Assembly: GCF_023896955.1 (NCBI RefSeq)
Contig: NZ_JAMHIW010000004.1
Coordinates: forward strand, 434,001-498,000
Direction: 5' to 3'
DNA: 64,000 nucleotides
Source of the DNA: Micromonospora sp. RHAY321
GTDB taxonomy: Bacteria; Actinomycetota; Actinomycetes; Mycobacteriales; Micromonosporaceae
Shown here: positions 8,175 through 17,493 of the stretch, piece after piece
Layout: each line of letters opens with the position of its first letter
Position numbering within the stretch: position 1 is the first letter of the stretch
Translations under genes and position numbers: made by a program
Notes under the pieces: model-generated
Databases searched by the model: none
Seen by the model: the letters and a program-made list of their open reading frames with translations, nothing else
Told to the model about the DNA's origin: nothing

Positions 8175-8735
8175 CTAGAGATCGAGCAGTCCGGCCGGCG
8201 GGTCGACGATCACTCGTCCACCGGCCAGGTCGACCTCCGGAACGATCGCCCGGACGAACGGGATCAGCGCGGTACGACCCTCGGGGCGCCGCAGCACCAG
8301 CAGGTCGGAGGAGGGCGCGTGGTCGATCCGGGCCACCTCGCCCAGCCGCTCACCGGCCGGAGTGACCACGGCGAGCCCGACCAGCTGGTGGTCGTGGAAC
8401 TCCTCCGGGTCCTCCGGGGGCTCCACGTCCGCGCTGTCCACCAGGAGCAGGGTGCCGCGCAGCGCCTCGGCGCCGTCGCGGTCCAGCACGCCCTCGAACG
8501 CGACGAGCATCCGGCCCTGGTGGAAGCGGGCCGCCTCGATGGTCAGCTCCGGGGGAACCCGGAACGGCACACCGGGCTGCCCGTCCGCCGGCTCGGGCGG
8601 CGGAACCGCCCCCGGCTCGGTGCGCAGCACCAGGCCGGGGGCGAACCGCGCTTCGGGCTCGTCGGTCCGCACCTCCACGGTGACCTCACCGCGGACACCG
8701 TGCGGCTTGCCGATCCTGCCGACGACGAGCTGCAT
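8175..8735 (-). CDS. rimM: Ribosome maturation factor RimM
   Basis: 186 residues. It assists assembly of the 30S head and binds S19. The N-terminal RimM barrel begins [18 protein letters not shown] and the C-terminal PRC barrel contains [12 protein letters not shown] and [13 protein letters not shown] Pro/Glu-rich insert (about residues 40-60) lengthens the first domain. The ATG at 8735 shares a base with the khpA stop (TGATG), so the two are translationally coupled. Confidence 0.96.
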   Translation of the reverse strand: MQLVVGRIGKPHGVRGEVTVEVRTDEPEARFAPGLVLRTEPGAVPPPEPADGQPGVPFRVPPELTIEAARFHQGRMLVAFEGVLDRDGAEALRGTLLLVDSADVEPPEDPEEFHDHQLVGLAVVTPAGERLGEVARIDHAPSSDLLVLRRPEGRTALIPFVRAIVPEVDLAGGRVIVDPPAGLLDL

Positions 8736-8968
8736 CAGTACGAGTCGACGATGTCGACGCGTACCCCGCGCCCGCCGATGGAGCCGATCACCTGGCGCAG
8801 CGCCTTGGCGGTCCGACCGGACCGCCCGATCACCGTGCCGAGGTCCTCGGGGTGCACGCGGACTTCCAGCCGCTTGCCCCGACGGGAATCAACCATCCGC
8901 ACCCGGACGTCGTCCGGGTGGTCGACGATGCCCTTGACCAGGTGCTCCAACGCCGGACGCAGAGGCAT
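8735..8968 (-). CDS. khpA: KH-domain RNA-binding protein KhpA
   Basis: 77 residues, a single type II KH domain with the GxxG loop in TVIGRSGRTAKALRQVI and the family end GVRVDIVDSY. KhpA proteins bind RNA, in several bacteria as a dimer with KhpB/Jag, and affect cell size and sRNA levels. It starts one base after the rpsP stop and overlaps the rimM start. Confidence 0.93.
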   Translation of the reverse strand: MPLRPALEHLVKGIVDHPDDVRVRMVDSRRGKRLEVRVHPEDLGTVIGRSGRTAKALRQVIGSIGGRGVRVDIVDSY

Positions 8969-8969
8969 G

Positions 8970-9473
8970 TCAGGCCTGCTCACCGGCGTCGGCAGCGGCA
9001 GCCGGGGCCTCGGCCGGAGCCTCGGTGTTCGCAGCCTCGGTCTTCGGAGCCTCGGCCGGAGCCTCGGTCTTCGGAGCCTCGGCGGCCTTGGCGGCCTTCT
9101 TCGCCGGCTTGGCCGGGGTCTCCGGGGCGAGCCCGGCGGCAGCCTTCGCCTCAGCCTCGTACGCCGCCTTGCGGTCGGCCCGCTCGGGCGCGACCAGCAG
9201 CGGCGGCGGGGCCGGCAGGCCCTTGAACTTCTGCCAGTCACCGGTCAGCTCCAGCAGCCGCTGCACCGCCTCGCTCGGCTGAGCGCCGACGGACAGCCAG
9301 TACTGGACCCGCTCCGACTTGACCTCGATGACCGAAGGGTCCTCCTTCGGCTGGTACACCCCGACGAACTCGATCGCCCGGCCGTCACGCTTGGTGCGCG
9401 AGTCGGCGATGACGATGCGGTACTGCGGGTTGCGGATCTTACCCATCCGCAGGAGCCGGATCTTTACGGCCAC
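8970..9473 (-). CDS. rpsP: 30S ribosomal protein S16 with repetitive C-terminal extension
   Basis: 167 residues, twice the usual length of about 80-90. Residues 1-95 are the normal S16 fold ([30 protein letters not shown]). The rest is a low-complexity tail of Ala, Glu, Pro and Lys with the imperfect repeat EAPKTEAPA, encoded by tandem repeats at about 9000-9100. Such tails are common in actinobacterial S16. The start is GTG 9473 with AGGAG 10 nt upstream; it heads the rpsP-khpA-rimM-trmD run, so its promoter should lie in 9474-9715. Confidence 0.97.
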   Translation of the reverse strand: MAVKIRLLRMGKIRNPQYRIVIADSRTKRDGRAIEFVGVYQPKEDPSVIEVKSERVQYWLSVGAQPSEAVQRLLELTGDWQKFKGLPAPPPLLVAPERADRKAAYEAEAKAAAGLAPETPAKPAKKAAKAAEAPKTEAPAEAPKTEAANTEAPAEAPAAAADAGEQA

Positions 9474-9715
9474 AGTTGTTTCGCTCCTGTTGCGATCTCA
9501 CCAGCCCGGCACGGGCGGTGTGTATGGGTGAGCGCCGACGGCACAGTGGGGTTGGGCCGGAGACTACTCGGTGGACTGGCGACGCGCCCGGGTTAGAGGG
9601 CGCCGGACGCGTGCCGGATACCAGCGACCCATTCTGCCAGATCCGGAGCCGATCTCTCGCACCGGACCCGGACACCACGCCCCGGCTCGCCCCGAGCGGT
9701 GACCGGCGACACCTC

Positions 9716-10384
9716 TCAGCGCACCGGCGGACGGTCCCAGCCCGGTGGAAGTTCGTCCGGTACGTCCCAGTCGGCGGGCGGTGTGAAGTCACACCAGGTG
9801 CCGTCGAACGGGAACTCACCCGCCTGGGCGAGCGCGATCACCCGCTCCCCCTCGGCCCGGACCGCCTTCTCGTCGGTCACCCAGTAGTCGTCCCCGAAGG
9901 CGAGACGCTCGACGAACTCGTCCTCGTCCTTCCACTGCCAGCTGCGATCCGGACGAACCACCACGTCGAGGTCCTGGTCCACCACGTCGACGCCGGCCAC
10001 CGTGCCGTCGTCCCAGCGGACACCGGGCTCCTCCAGGTTGACGTACCACTGGGCGAACCGGTCCTGCTCGTCGCGGAACCACCAGACGGAGTGCGCCGCC
10101 CCGGTGGGCAGGAACTTCAGCAGCGGCGGCCCGTTCCAGCGGCCGTGTGCCAGCCGGTACGCCGACGAGATCCACTCGGCGAACGGCATGGCCCGCATCC
10201 CCAGCCCCGCCTCGGTCACCTCGTGGGCGACCGGCGAGTCCCGGGCGATCCAGACCAGCAGGCCGCGCTCGTCGTCACTGACCACCCGGCCCGGCCGGAC
10301 CCATCCGATCCGGCCGTGCCGCACGTTGCGGTGCATGATCAGCCGACCGGGCGCGAACCGGTCGACGGGGTCGCCCGGGCGCAC
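9716..10384 (-). CDS. DUF402 family protein
   Basis: About 222 residues from GTG 10384, one base after the proS stop. The DUF402 core is clear: WYVNLEEPGVRWDDG, then DVVDQDLDVVVRPD with the acidic residues that bind divalent metal in characterised members, then WQWKDEDEFVERL. Some DUF402 proteins are nucleoside-diphosphate phosphatases; activity here is inferred. The N-terminal half (VRHGRIGWVRPGRVV) is a small beta domain common in actinobacterial members. It is likely co-transcribed with proS. Confidence 0.85.
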   Translation of the reverse strand: MRPGDPVDRFAPGRLIMHRNVRHGRIGWVRPGRVVSDDERGLLVWIARDSPVAHEVTEAGLGMRAMPFAEWISSAYRLAHGRWNGPPLLKFLPTGAAHSVWWFRDEQDRFAQWYVNLEEPGVRWDDGTVAGVDVVDQDLDVVVRPDRSWQWKDEDEFVERLAFGDDYWVTDEKAVRAEGERVIALAQAGEFPFDGTWCDFTPPADWDVPDELPPGWDRPPVR

Positions 10385-10385
10385 C

Positions 10386-11792
10386 TCAGTAGGAGCGGGC
10401 GAGGATCGCGACCAGGTCGGGCTCGTCCTCGGAATCCGGCACCGAGCCGTCGGCGCGCAACAGGCAACGCACGGTGACGCCCTGACCGTTCGCCTCGGCC
10501 TCGCCGGCCACGCCGACCGCCGACCACGGCACCCGCGCCCAGCCGGTCGCGGCGGCCTCGATCGCCTCGGCGAGCGTGGCCACCTCCACCGTGCGCGACT
10601 CGCGGTTGGCCAGCGCCTGGTCGTGCAGCACCTGCTGGTCGGTCTCCAGGGCGGCGAGCACCGCGCCGACCACGTCGGCCACCGGCGTCGGAGTCTTCGA
10701 CCCGTCGGTCCGGCGCACCACCACCGCGTTGCCGGCGGCCAGGTCGCGGGGGCCGACCTCGACGCGTACCGGATAGCCGCGCAGCTCGGCGTCGACGGCC
10801 CGGCGGCCGAACGGGGTGTCGGTCCGGTCGTCGAGGACGACCCGGACACCGGCGTCGCGCAGGCCGTCGCGCAGCTTGGCCGCCGCCGCACCCACGCCGT
10901 CGCCGTCCTTGACGATCATGACGTACGCCTGCACCGGCGCCAGCCTCGGCGGCACGCGGAGGCCGTTGTCGTCGCCGTGGGTCATGATCAGGCCACCGAG
11001 CATCCGGGTCGACGTGCCCCAGGAGGTGGTCCACGCGTGCTCCCGGCCGCCCTCGGCCGAGGAGTAGCTGATGTCGAACGCCTTGGCGAAGTTCTGGCCC
11101 AGCTCGTGGCTGGTGCCCAGCTGCAGCGCCTTGCCGTCGCCCATCATGCCTTCGCAGGTGTACGTGGCGGTCGCCCCGGCGAACCGCTCGCGGGCCGTCT
11201 TCAGACCCACCACCACCGGGATGCCGATCACGTTGACCATCAGGTCCTCGTACGCCTCGTGCAGGATCCGCCGGGCGTAGGCGCGGGCGTCCTCACGGGT
11301 GGCGTGGGCGGTGTGCCCCTCCTGCCAGAGGAACTCGCTGGTACGCAGGAAGATCCGCGGGCGCAGCTCCCACCGGACCACGTTGGCCCACTGGTTGAGC
11401 AGCAGCGGCAGATCCCGGTACGAGTCGATCCACTTGGCCATGAACTCGCCGATGACCGTCTCGCTGGTGGGGCGCACCACCACCGGCTCGGCGAGCTGCT
11501 TGCCGCCACCGTGGGTGACCACCGCCAGCTCCGGCGAGAAGCCCTCGACGTGCTCGGCCTCGCGCTTGAGATAGCTCTCCGGGATGAACAGCGGGAAGTA
11601 CGCGTTCTCCGCCCCGGCCGCCTTGATCCGGGCGTCCATCTCGGCCTGCATCCGCTCCCAGATGGCGTAGCCGGCCGGTCGGATGACCATGGTGCCGCGG
11701 ACCGGGCCGTTGTCGGCCAGCTTCGCTTTGGCGATCAGGTCCTGGTACCAGCGGGGGAAGTCCTCCGCACGGGGAGTGAGCACGCGTGCCAT
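10386..11792 (-). CDS. proS: Prolyl-tRNA synthetase, archaeal/eukaryote-like type
   Basis: 468 residues. It charges tRNA-Pro. It belongs to the class II type that lacks the editing insertion of the long bacterial form: motif 2 is seen in WELRPRIFLRTSEFLWQEGH, and motif 3 and the TXE loop in RPTSETVIGEFM and GREHAWTTSWG. The C-terminal anticodon-binding domain spans about 285-385, followed by a zinc-binding-like extension ending in Tyr (ILARSY), typical of this type. The start is ATG 11792 (MARVLTPRAEDFPRWYQDL); upstream in-frame codons read as non-coding. Confidence 0.96.
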   Translation of the reverse strand: MARVLTPRAEDFPRWYQDLIAKAKLADNGPVRGTMVIRPAGYAIWERMQAEMDARIKAAGAENAYFPLFIPESYLKREAEHVEGFSPELAVVTHGGGKQLAEPVVVRPTSETVIGEFMAKWIDSYRDLPLLLNQWANVVRWELRPRIFLRTSEFLWQEGHTAHATREDARAYARRILHEAYEDLMVNVIGIPVVVGLKTARERFAGATATYTCEGMMGDGKALQLGTSHELGQNFAKAFDISYSSAEGGREHAWTTSWGTSTRMLGGLIMTHGDDNGLRVPPRLAPVQAYVMIVKDGDGVGAAAAKLRDGLRDAGVRVVLDDRTDTPFGRRAVDAELRGYPVRVEVGPRDLAAGNAVVVRRTDGSKTPTPVADVVGAVLAALETDQQVLHDQALANRESRTVEVATLAEAIEAAATGWARVPWSAVGVAGEAEANGQGVTVRCLLRADGSVPDSEDEPDLVAILARSY

Positions 11793-11934
11793 GACCGCAC
11801 ATCCTATGCGTCGTGCGGGGTGCGGCCGCGCCCGGGAGGCGTCGCGCCGTGTCGCGCCCGAGCCGGTTCCCCCTGCGCCGCCGCCATCACGGCCCCTGGG
11901 CTGGCGCGCGGGACGACCGTAGACTTCGACCACC

Positions 11935-12537
11935 ATGGTTGAATCGACGACCTCGTCGCGGCAGAGGCTGCGGGACACGATCGTGGACGCGGCGCGCGCA
12001 CGGACCATCGCCGCGGGCTGGGACGCGGTCCGGATGGGCGGGGTCGCCACCGCCGCCGGGGTGAGCCGGCAGACCGTCTACAACGAGTTCGGCAGCAAGG
12101 CCGGCCTGGCCGAGGCGCTCGCCCGGCAGGAGGTCGACCGGTTCGTCGGCGACGTCCGGGCCGCTCTGGTGGCGCACGGTCCCGACGTCCGGGCCGGCGC
12201 GTACGCGGCGATCGCACACACCCTCACCGCGGCGGCGGACAACCCTCTGGTCAAGGCCATCCTGACGAGCGCACGGGGTGGCTCGGACGAGTTGCTGCCG
12301 TACCTGACCACCCGGGCCGAGGTGGTGCTCACCGAGGCGTCCTGTGCGCTGATCGAGTGGGTCGGCGACCACCTGCCGGGAGCCGACCCGGCCGCACTGG
12401 CCTTCGCCGCCGACACCATCGTCCGCCTGGTGGTCAGCCACATCGTGCTCCCCCGCGACCCGATCGACCAGACCGCAGCGGCCCTTGCCGACCTGGCCGT
12501 ACGCCTCTTCGCGGCGGCCGCCCGCCCACCCCGCTGA
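11935..12537 (+). CDS. TetR-family transcriptional regulator
   Basis: 200 residues. The N-terminal helix-turn-helix is typical (MGGVATAAGVSRQTVYNEFG at about 34-53), followed by an all-helical ligand domain with no recognisable relative. A TAGACT -10 element at 11920-11925 places the transcript start within a few bases of the ATG. It is divergent from proS and convergent with the amidohydrolase, and no obvious partner gene is present, so its target is unknown. Confidence 0.88.
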   Translation: MVESTTSSRQRLRDTIVDAARARTIAAGWDAVRMGGVATAAGVSRQTVYNEFGSKAGLAEALARQEVDRFVGDVRAALVAHGPDVRAGAYAAIAHTLTAAADNPLVKAILTSARGGSDELLPYLTTRAEVVLTEASCALIEWVGDHLPGADPAALAFAADTIVRLVVSHIVLPRDPIDQTAAALADLAVRLFAAAARPPR

Positions 12538-12561
12538 CCACCCGGCACACGAGGGCTGCCC

Positions 12562-12642
12562 GCAAGATCACGCTGCTTCCCGGCAGTAGTGGTATCCGCG
12601 TGGCCCCGAGGCCCCTACTTCCAGGATCGAGCGCGATCTTGC
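12562..12642. repeat. 81-bp imperfect palindrome between convergent genes
   Basis: Both arms begin GCAAGATC(A/G)CGCT when read inward and continue with TCC-GG-AGTAG; roughly three quarters of about 40 positions pair around a centre near 12602. It lies between the TetR stop and the amidohydrolase stop. It could be a bidirectional terminator, but the arm length and the imperfect pairing look more like a dispersed palindromic element. A second copy is not seen in this window. Confidence 0.55.
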
Positions 12643-12672
12643 GAGGCGAGGCGAGGCGGGCGCGCAGCCCCG

Positions 12673-13752
12673 TCAGCGGATGACGCGGCCGCGGAGGATG
12701 GTCCGGGACGGGGCGCGGACGACGCGCAGGTCCTGGCGGGGGTCCTCGGGGTAGACGGTCAGGTCGGCGAGGCCGCCCTCGATCAGGCCGGGGAAGCCGA
12801 GCCATTCCCGGGCTGCCCAGGAGGCCGAGGCGAGCACGTCGAGCGGCGCCATGCCGGCCTGTTCGTGCAGCAGCAGCATCTCCTCGGCGGCCAGCCCGTG
12901 ATTGATGCCGCCGCCCGCGTCGGTGCCCACGTAGATGGGCACGCCCGCCTCGTGCGCCGCTCGCACGACCTCCGGGAAGCGGTCCCGCAACGAGAGCATG
13001 TGGTCGGCGTACCCGGGGAACTTGGCCCGCGCCTGCTCGGCGATCCCGCCGAACGTGGCGATGTTGATCATCGTGGGGACCAGTGCGGTGCCCTGGCTGG
13101 CCATCTCGTCGATCAGACCGAGGCTCAGCCCGGTGCCGTGCTCCACCGAGTCCACCCCGGCCCGCACCATGATCTCCACGGCCGACTCGGAGAAGGTGTG
13201 CACGGCCGCGCGTACCCCGGCGTCGTGCGCGGCCCGCACGGCCGCGGTGAGGGTGTCCGCGTCCCAGGCCGGCGCCAGGTCGCCCACGCCGCGGTCGATC
13301 CAGTCGCCGACCAGCTTGACCCAGCCGTTGCCGGCCCGCGCCTGTGCGGCCACCGTCGCGGCCACCTCGGCGGCGCCGACCTCCACCCCGATGTCGCGCA
13401 GGTAGCGCTTCGGCGGGGCGACGTGCCGGCCGGCGCGGGCCAGTCGCGGCAGGTCCGGCTCGTCGTCCAACTCCGGGTACGGGTACGGCGAGCCGGCGTC
13501 GCGGATCGCCAGCACCCCGGCGTCCCGGTCGACGTGGGCAAGCTCGCGGGCCTGGTCCAGGGAGGTGATCGGGGCCCCGCCACGGGCGATGCCGATGTGG
13601 CAGTGCGCGTCGACCAGCCCGGGCAGGACGAAGCCACCGTCGGAGACCGTCTCCGCTCCGGGCACCGGGGTGAAGGTCACCCGGTCGCCGACCAGCCAGA
13701 GATCCCGGACCTCGTCGTCGGGAAGCAGCACACCGCGCACGTGAAGAGCCAT
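12673..13752 (-). CDS. Amidohydrolase superfamily protein (imidazolonepropionase/prolidase-like)
   Basis: 359 residues from ATG 13752 (TAGGA 8 nt upstream; GTG 13758 is possible). A metal-dependent TIM-barrel hydrolase: the DAHCHIG metal motif (about 50-56), a lysine in NGWVKLVGDW where this subgroup carries its bridging ligand, VHTFSE, VDSVEHGTGLS and the final Asp in YVGTDAGGGINHG. The composite beta domain wraps both ends (LPDDEVRDLWLVGDRV; ADLTVYPEDPRQDLRVV). The substrate is unknown. An amidohydrolase gene next to ffh is also found in Mycobacterium, so the pairing is old. Confidence 0.88.
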   Translation of the reverse strand: MALHVRGVLLPDDEVRDLWLVGDRVTFTPVPGAETVSDGGFVLPGLVDAHCHIGIARGGAPITSLDQARELAHVDRDAGVLAIRDAGSPYPYPELDDEPDLPRLARAGRHVAPPKRYLRDIGVEVGAAEVAATVAAQARAGNGWVKLVGDWIDRGVGDLAPAWDADTLTAAVRAAHDAGVRAAVHTFSESAVEIMVRAGVDSVEHGTGLSLGLIDEMASQGTALVPTMINIATFGGIAEQARAKFPGYADHMLSLRDRFPEVVRAAHEAGVPIYVGTDAGGGINHGLAAEEMLLLHEQAGMAPLDVLASASWAAREWLGFPGLIEGGLADLTVYPEDPRQDLRVVRAPSRTILRGRVIR

Positions 13753-13811
13753 GTGCACAGTCCTACCGGATCATCCGGCCGTCTGCGACGTCGCCCGCCG
13801 TCACCGACCCG

Positions 13812-15371
13812 TCAGCGGGGACGGTTGTCGCCGCCCTTGCCGAGCTTGTTGAAGTCGATCTTCGGGAGCTTGAAGCCGGGCGGCAGGCCCTGACCGCCGG
13901 CCAGGTCGTTCGGGTCCATCCCCGGCGGGAGCTGCGGCATGCCACCCGGGAAGCCGCCCGGCATCCCGGCGCCCGCCCCGGTACGCGGCCGACCGCCACC
14001 CTTGGTGCCCTTGCGCTTGTTCTTCGGGCTCTTGGTCGCCTTGCGCCGGCCGCCACCGGGCAGGCCCATCATGCCGCCCATCTGCTTCATCATCTTCTGC
14101 GCGTCGGCGAAACGGTTGAGCAGCTGGTTGACGTCCATCACGGTGACCCCGGAGCCGTTGGCGATGCGCGCCCGCCGGGAGCCGTTGATGATCTTGGGGG
14201 TGGTGCGCTCGGCCGGGGTCATCGACCGGATGATCGCGGTGACCCGGTCGAAGTGGGTGTCGTCCAGATCGGCGAGCTGGTCCTTCATCTGCCCCATGCC
14301 GGGCATCATGGCCAGCACGTTGGCGATCGGGCCCATCCGCCGCACCGCGATGAGCTGGTCGAGGAAGTCCTCCAGGGTGAACTGCTCGCCGCCCATCAGC
14401 TTGGCGGTCATCTTCTCCTTCTGATCGGAGTCGAAGGCCTGCTCGGCCTGCTCGATCAGAGTGAGGACGTCGCCCATGCCGAGAATCCGGCTGGCCATCC
14501 GGTCGGGGTGGAAGACGTCGAAGTCCTCCAGCTTCTCGCCGGTGGAGGCGAACAGGATCGGCTGACCCGTCACCTCACGCACCGACAGAGCGGCACCACC
14601 GCGGGCGTCGCCGTCGAGCTTGGAGAGCACGACGCCGGTGATGCCGACGCCGTCGCGGAACGCCTCGGCGGTGCGGACGGCGTCCTGACCGACCATCGCG
14701 TCGATGACGAAGATGACCTCGTCCGGGTCGACGGCGTCGCGGATGTCGGCGGCCTGCTGCATCATCTCGGTGTCGATGCCGAGTCGACCGGCGGTGTCGA
14801 CGATGACGATGTCGCGTGCCGCCCGCTTCGCGTGCTCGATCGAGGCGCGGGCCACCTGCACCGGGTCACCGACGCCGTTGCCGGGCTCCGGGGCGTACAC
14901 CTCGACGCCGGCCCGACCACCGAGCACCTGGAGCTGCCCGACGGCGTTGGGGCGCTGGAGGTCGGCGGCGACCAGCAGCGGCTGGTGCCCCTGACCCTTG
15001 AGCCAGCGGGCCAGCTTGCCGGCGAGGGTGGTCTTACCGGAGCCCTGGAGACCGGCCAGCATGATCACCGTCGGCGGCTGCTTGGCGAACTGGAGCCGCC
15101 GGCCCTCACCGCCGAGCACGTTGATCAGCTCTTCGTTGACGATCTTGATGATCTGCTGGGCCGGGTTCAGCGCCTGGGAGACCTCGGAGCTGCGCGCCCG
15201 CTCCTTGACGTTCGCGATGAAGCCCTTGACCACCGGCAGCGCGACGTCCGCCTCCAGCAGCGCGAGGCGGATCTCGCGCGCGGTGGCGTCGATGTCGGCG
15301 TCGGTGAGCCGACCCTTGCCACGGAGCTTGGTGAAGATCCCGGACAGGCGGTCACTCAAGGTGTCAAACAC
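13812..15371 (-). CDS. ffh: Signal recognition particle protein Ffh
   Basis: 519 residues from GTG 15371. It is the SRP GTPase that delivers nascent membrane proteins to FtsY. N domain residues 1-90; G domain with P-loop GLQGSGKTTLAGKL at about 105, DTAGRL, and LSKLDGDARGGAAL; methionine-rich M domain from about 310 with the signal-peptide groove and RNA-binding motif (INGSRRARIANGSGVTV). The last 90 residues are a Gly/Pro/Met/Lys-rich tail. FtsY is encoded about 8 kb away. No SRP RNA gene is seen here. Confidence 0.97.
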   Translation of the reverse strand: MFDTLSDRLSGIFTKLRGKGRLTDADIDATAREIRLALLEADVALPVVKGFIANVKERARSSEVSQALNPAQQIIKIVNEELINVLGGEGRRLQFAKQPPTVIMLAGLQGSGKTTLAGKLARWLKGQGHQPLLVAADLQRPNAVGQLQVLGGRAGVEVYAPEPGNGVGDPVQVARASIEHAKRAARDIVIVDTAGRLGIDTEMMQQAADIRDAVDPDEVIFVIDAMVGQDAVRTAEAFRDGVGITGVVLSKLDGDARGGAALSVREVTGQPILFASTGEKLEDFDVFHPDRMASRILGMGDVLTLIEQAEQAFDSDQKEKMTAKLMGGEQFTLEDFLDQLIAVRRMGPIANVLAMMPGMGQMKDQLADLDDTHFDRVTAIIRSMTPAERTTPKIINGSRRARIANGSGVTVMDVNQLLNRFADAQKMMKQMGGMMGLPGGGRRKATKSPKNKRKGTKGGGRPRTGAGAGMPGGFPGGMPQLPPGMDPNDLAGGQGLPPGFKLPKIDFNKLGKGGDNRPR

Positions 15372-15530
15372 GCGAACATCCCGTTTGTCAGTGTTTCGGC
15401 GGGCACAACCCGGCCGGTGATGCGGAGTCCGGCCACCGCAAGGGTAGCCGGCCGGCCGCACGGCCGCTGTCGCCCGGCCCTGCCCGCCTACCGGGCACCC
15501 CGGCCGTGCCCCGCCGGCGCCCGCGCGACC

Positions 15531-16187
15531 TCACCCCGACACCAGCCCCGACTGGTACGCGAACACGACGAGCTGGGCCCGGTCCCGGGCTCCCAGCTTG
15601 CCCATCGCCCTGCTGACGTGTGTCCGCGCGGTCGCCGGGCTGACCACCAACGCCGCGGCGATCTCCTCGTTGTTCAGCCCCTCACCGACCAACCCGACCA
15701 CCTGGCGCTCCCGGTCGGTGAGCGCGTCCAGTCGCGGGTGCGGACGGGGCACCCGCGACGGACGGGTGGCGAACTCCCGCACCACCCGACGCGTCACCGA
15801 CGGCGACAGCAGCGCCTCCCCCTCGGCGACCAGCCGGATCGCCCGCAGCAGCTCGGCGGGTCGGGTGTCCTTGGTGAGGAAGCCGCTCGCGCCGTGCCGC
15901 AGCGCGTCGAAGACGTACTCGTCCAGCTCGAAGGTGGTGAGCACCACCACCCGCGTACCGACCAGGTCGGGGTCGGCGACGATCCGCCGGGTCGCCTCGA
16001 TCCCGTCGATGCCGGGCATCCGGATGTCCATCAGCACCACGTCCGGCCGTTCCCGGCGGGCCAGCTCCACCGCGCGCAGCCCGTCGGCCGCCTCCCCGGC
16101 GAGCGCCAGGTCGTCCTCGCTCTCCACCAGCGCGCGCAGCCCGAGCCGGACCAGGTCCTGATCGTCGGCGATCAGCACCCGGATCAT
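15531..16187 (-). CDS. NarL/LuxR-family response regulator
   Basis: 218 residues. The receiver domain (1-120) has acidic residues DD at 8-9, the phospho-acceptor Asp54 in VVLMDIRMPG, and Lys in FLTKDTRP. The LuxR-type DNA-binding helix-turn-helix lies at about 150-207 (LTDRERQVVGLVGEG, ALVVSPATARTHVSRAM). It overlaps the histidine kinase stop by 4 bp (ATGA), so it is the kinase's partner. The target genes are unknown. Confidence 0.93.
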   Translation of the reverse strand: MIRVLIADDQDLVRLGLRALVESEDDLALAGEAADGLRAVELARRERPDVVLMDIRMPGIDGIEATRRIVADPDLVGTRVVVLTTFELDEYVFDALRHGASGFLTKDTRPAELLRAIRLVAEGEALLSPSVTRRVVREFATRPSRVPRPHPRLDALTDRERQVVGLVGEGLNNEEIAAALVVSPATARTHVSRAMGKLGARDRAQLVVFAYQSGLVSG

Positions 16188-17359
16188 CGGGTCGGCTCCA
16201 CCGGCAGCCGGGCGTGCACCCGGAAACCACCGCCGGGTCGTGGGCCGACGACCAGCCGCCCGCCCAGCGCGTCGACCCGCTCCCGCATCCCGGCCAGCCC
16301 GTGCCCGCCGCCGTCCCCGCCGGCCGGATCGGTCCCGCTGCGGGAGGCGCCCGTGCCCCGGTCGGCCACCTCGACGGTCACCTCGTCGGGGCGGTAGCCG
16401 ACGGTCACCTCCGCGTCGGGCACGCCGGCGTGCCGCAGCACGTTCGTCAGCGCCTCCTGCACCACCCGGTACGCGGCCAGGTCCACCGCCGCGGGCAGCT
16501 CCCGGGGATCACCGTCCACGTGCAGGTCGACGGCGAGCCCGGCACCGGCGAGCCGGTCGCGCAACGCCGGAAGCCGGGCCAGGCCGGGGACTGGTCCCCG
16601 CTCGGCGCCCCGCCGTACCGCGCCCAGGGTGACCCGCAGCTCGTCGAGGGCCTCCCGGCTGGTCCGACTGATCGCGGTCAACGCGGTCTCCGCCTGCTCG
16701 GGCCGTTTCGGCAGCAGGTGCAGGGCGATCTCCGCCTGCATGCTGATCGCCGCCAGGCCGTGTCCCACCACGTCGTGCACCTCCTGCGCGATGCGCAGCC
16801 GCTCCTCGTCGGCCTGTCGCCGGGCCTGCTCGGCACGGTTGCGGGCCTGCTCGGCGCGATCGCGCTCGGCCGCCTCACGGTTGACCCGCACGACCACCCC
16901 CACCGCGAACGGTACGACCACCCACGCCGACGCGGGCAGCACTCCGGCCCAGCCCGGCGCCGGGCCCCGGGACCAGAAGACGTGGGCCAGCAGCAGCAGG
17001 AACGCGCCACCGGTGGCGAGCGCCGCCGGGCGCACCGGCAGCCGCACCGCCACCGTGTAGACCGCCACCAGAAAGGTGAGCAGGATCGGCCCGTACGGGT
17101 AGCCGAGCACCAGGTACGTCGCCGTCGCCATGGTGACCACGGCGAGGGTGGCAACCGGGGCACGCCGCCGGGCCAGCAGGGCCAACGCGGCCAGCGCGAT
17201 CAGCACCCGGCAGGTGGCGTCCACCGCTCTCGACCCCGGCTGGTTGTCACCGGCCAGGCCGGTGGCGAGCAGGCCGAAGCCGAGCAGCACCAGGGCGAGC
17301 ACGGCGTCGGGAGCCGCCTGGCGCACCCATTGCCCATGTGACCACCGCATGGCCGCCAT
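16184..17359 (-). CDS. NarL-type sensor histidine kinase
   Basis: 391 residues. About five hydrophobic segments fill residues 10-150 with almost no extracytoplasmic domain, so it probably senses within or at the membrane. An Arg/Glu-rich coiled segment follows. The HisKA_3 domain carries the phospho-acceptor His in EVHDVVGHGLAAISMQ, and the ATPase domain has the N box (VVQEALTNVLRHA) and G box (DGGGHGLAGMRERV). It lies upstream of and overlaps its regulator. The promoter should be in 17360-17616, where a 13-bp inverted repeat is found. Confidence 0.92.
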   Translation of the reverse strand: MAAMRWSHGQWVRQAAPDAVLALVLLGFGLLATGLAGDNQPGSRAVDATCRVLIALAALALLARRRAPVATLAVVTMATATYLVLGYPYGPILLTFLVAVYTVAVRLPVRPAALATGGAFLLLLAHVFWSRGPAPGWAGVLPASAWVVVPFAVGVVVRVNREAAERDRAEQARNRAEQARRQADEERLRIAQEVHDVVGHGLAAISMQAEIALHLLPKRPEQAETALTAISRTSREALDELRVTLGAVRRGAERGPVPGLARLPALRDRLAGAGLAVDLHVDGDPRELPAAVDLAAYRVVQEALTNVLRHAGVPDAEVTVGYRPDEVTVEVADRGTGASRSGTDPAGGDGGGHGLAGMRERVDALGGRLVVGPRPGGGFRVHARLPVEPTR

Positions 17360-17493
17360 TCTGCCGGCGTCGAGGCCGGGCGGCGTGCGTCCACGGGCGG
17401 CACCGCCACTACGCCCCCGGACGTACCCGCCGCCGGAGCGTCGACCGCGCCTCCCGCCGGCCGTCGCTCTCCTGGCCCGGTGGGTCTCGCGAG

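Noticed and set aside
9000..9100. CRISPR-like or other short repeat array
   Set aside because: The repeats are in frame within rpsP and code for an Ala/Glu/Pro/Lys tail; there are no spacers.
14253..16397. Plus-strand frame of over 700 codons across ffh and the response regulator
   Set aside because: It spans two well-supported minus-strand genes and shows no protein-like features.
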